Origin: Pectobacterium polonicum
Lineage (GTDB): Bacteria; Pseudomonadota; Gammaproteobacteria; Enterobacterales; Enterobacteriaceae
Length of the DNA stretch: 36,131 nt
Direction of reading: 5' to 3'
Assembly (NCBI RefSeq): GCF_005497185.1
Contig: NZ_RJTN01000032.1
Location: forward strand, 1 to 36,131
This document shows positions 36,105 to 36,131 of this stretch, one piece after another. Both the position numbers and the translations under genes were made by a program. The notes beneath the pieces are model-generated. The model did no database searches and had not been told where the DNA came from. It saw nothing but the letters and a program-made list of their open reading frames with translations. The first letter of the stretch is position 1; every line of letters begins with the position of its first letter.

Positions 36105-36131
36105 ACCGAATTTCTTTACAACCACCAGATT

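Overview
The window comes from an enterobacterial chromosome, most likely a soft-rot Pectobacterium (Pectobacteriaceae) or a close relative. The proteins match E. coli families at nearly full length, and the local gene orders are enterobacterial (fre-ubiD-rfaH-tatDCBA-ubiBJE-rmuC; ilvLGMEDA-comM-maoP-hdfR; tRNA-Asp/tRNA-Trp at an rrn end). The blocks are joined differently from E. coli, however, and carry extra genes. The genus call is an inference from overall resemblance and was not tested.

Layout. (1) 1-744: the end of a polar amino acid ABC transporter ATPase and a GNAT acetyltransferase. (2) 815-12128: fre and ubiD on the minus strand, divergent rfaH, then a leftward block containing rmuC, ubiE-ubiJ-ubiB, tatA-tatB-tatC, tatD and a Mg-type hemB that lies between tatD and rfaH. 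(3) 12359-16963: the arginine cluster argCBH, divergent from argE, with a tandem pair of ARG boxes between them. (4) 17018-20627: an accessory carbohydrate cassette made of a GntR/UTRA regulator, an enolase-superfamily sugar-acid dehydratase-like protein and a PTS EIIBC permease, with a regulatory intergenic region holding a palindromic operator candidate and a CRP-like site. (5) 20766-27530: the complete ilvLGMEDA operon on the minus strand with a readable attenuator, an intact ilvG and a 138-bp palindromic repeat between ilvE and ilvD. (6) 27736-30806: a small unknown ORF, comM (yifB), maoP (yifE) and hdfR. (7) 30829-35455: a ytfQ-ytfR-ytfT-yjfF type galactofuranose ABC transporter operon. 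(8) 35858-36104: a terminator, tRNA-Trp and tRNA-Asp on the minus strand, the distal end of an rRNA operon entering from the right.

How the genes work together. Block 2 combines late ubiquinone synthesis (UbiD, UbiE, UbiJ, UbiB), Tat export of folded redox proteins, haem synthesis (HemB), flavin reduction (Fre) and the antiterminator RfaH. Blocks 3 and 5 are amino acid pathways with classical control, ArgR boxes for arginine and attenuation for Ile/Val/Leu. Blocks 4 and 7 are the accessory sugar-uptake modules. The least explained module is the GntR-enolase-PTS cassette: its PTS is not accompanied by the usual phospho-glycosidase but by a dehydratase-family protein of uncertain substrate. I see no CRISPR array, prophage, insertion sequence or toxin system.
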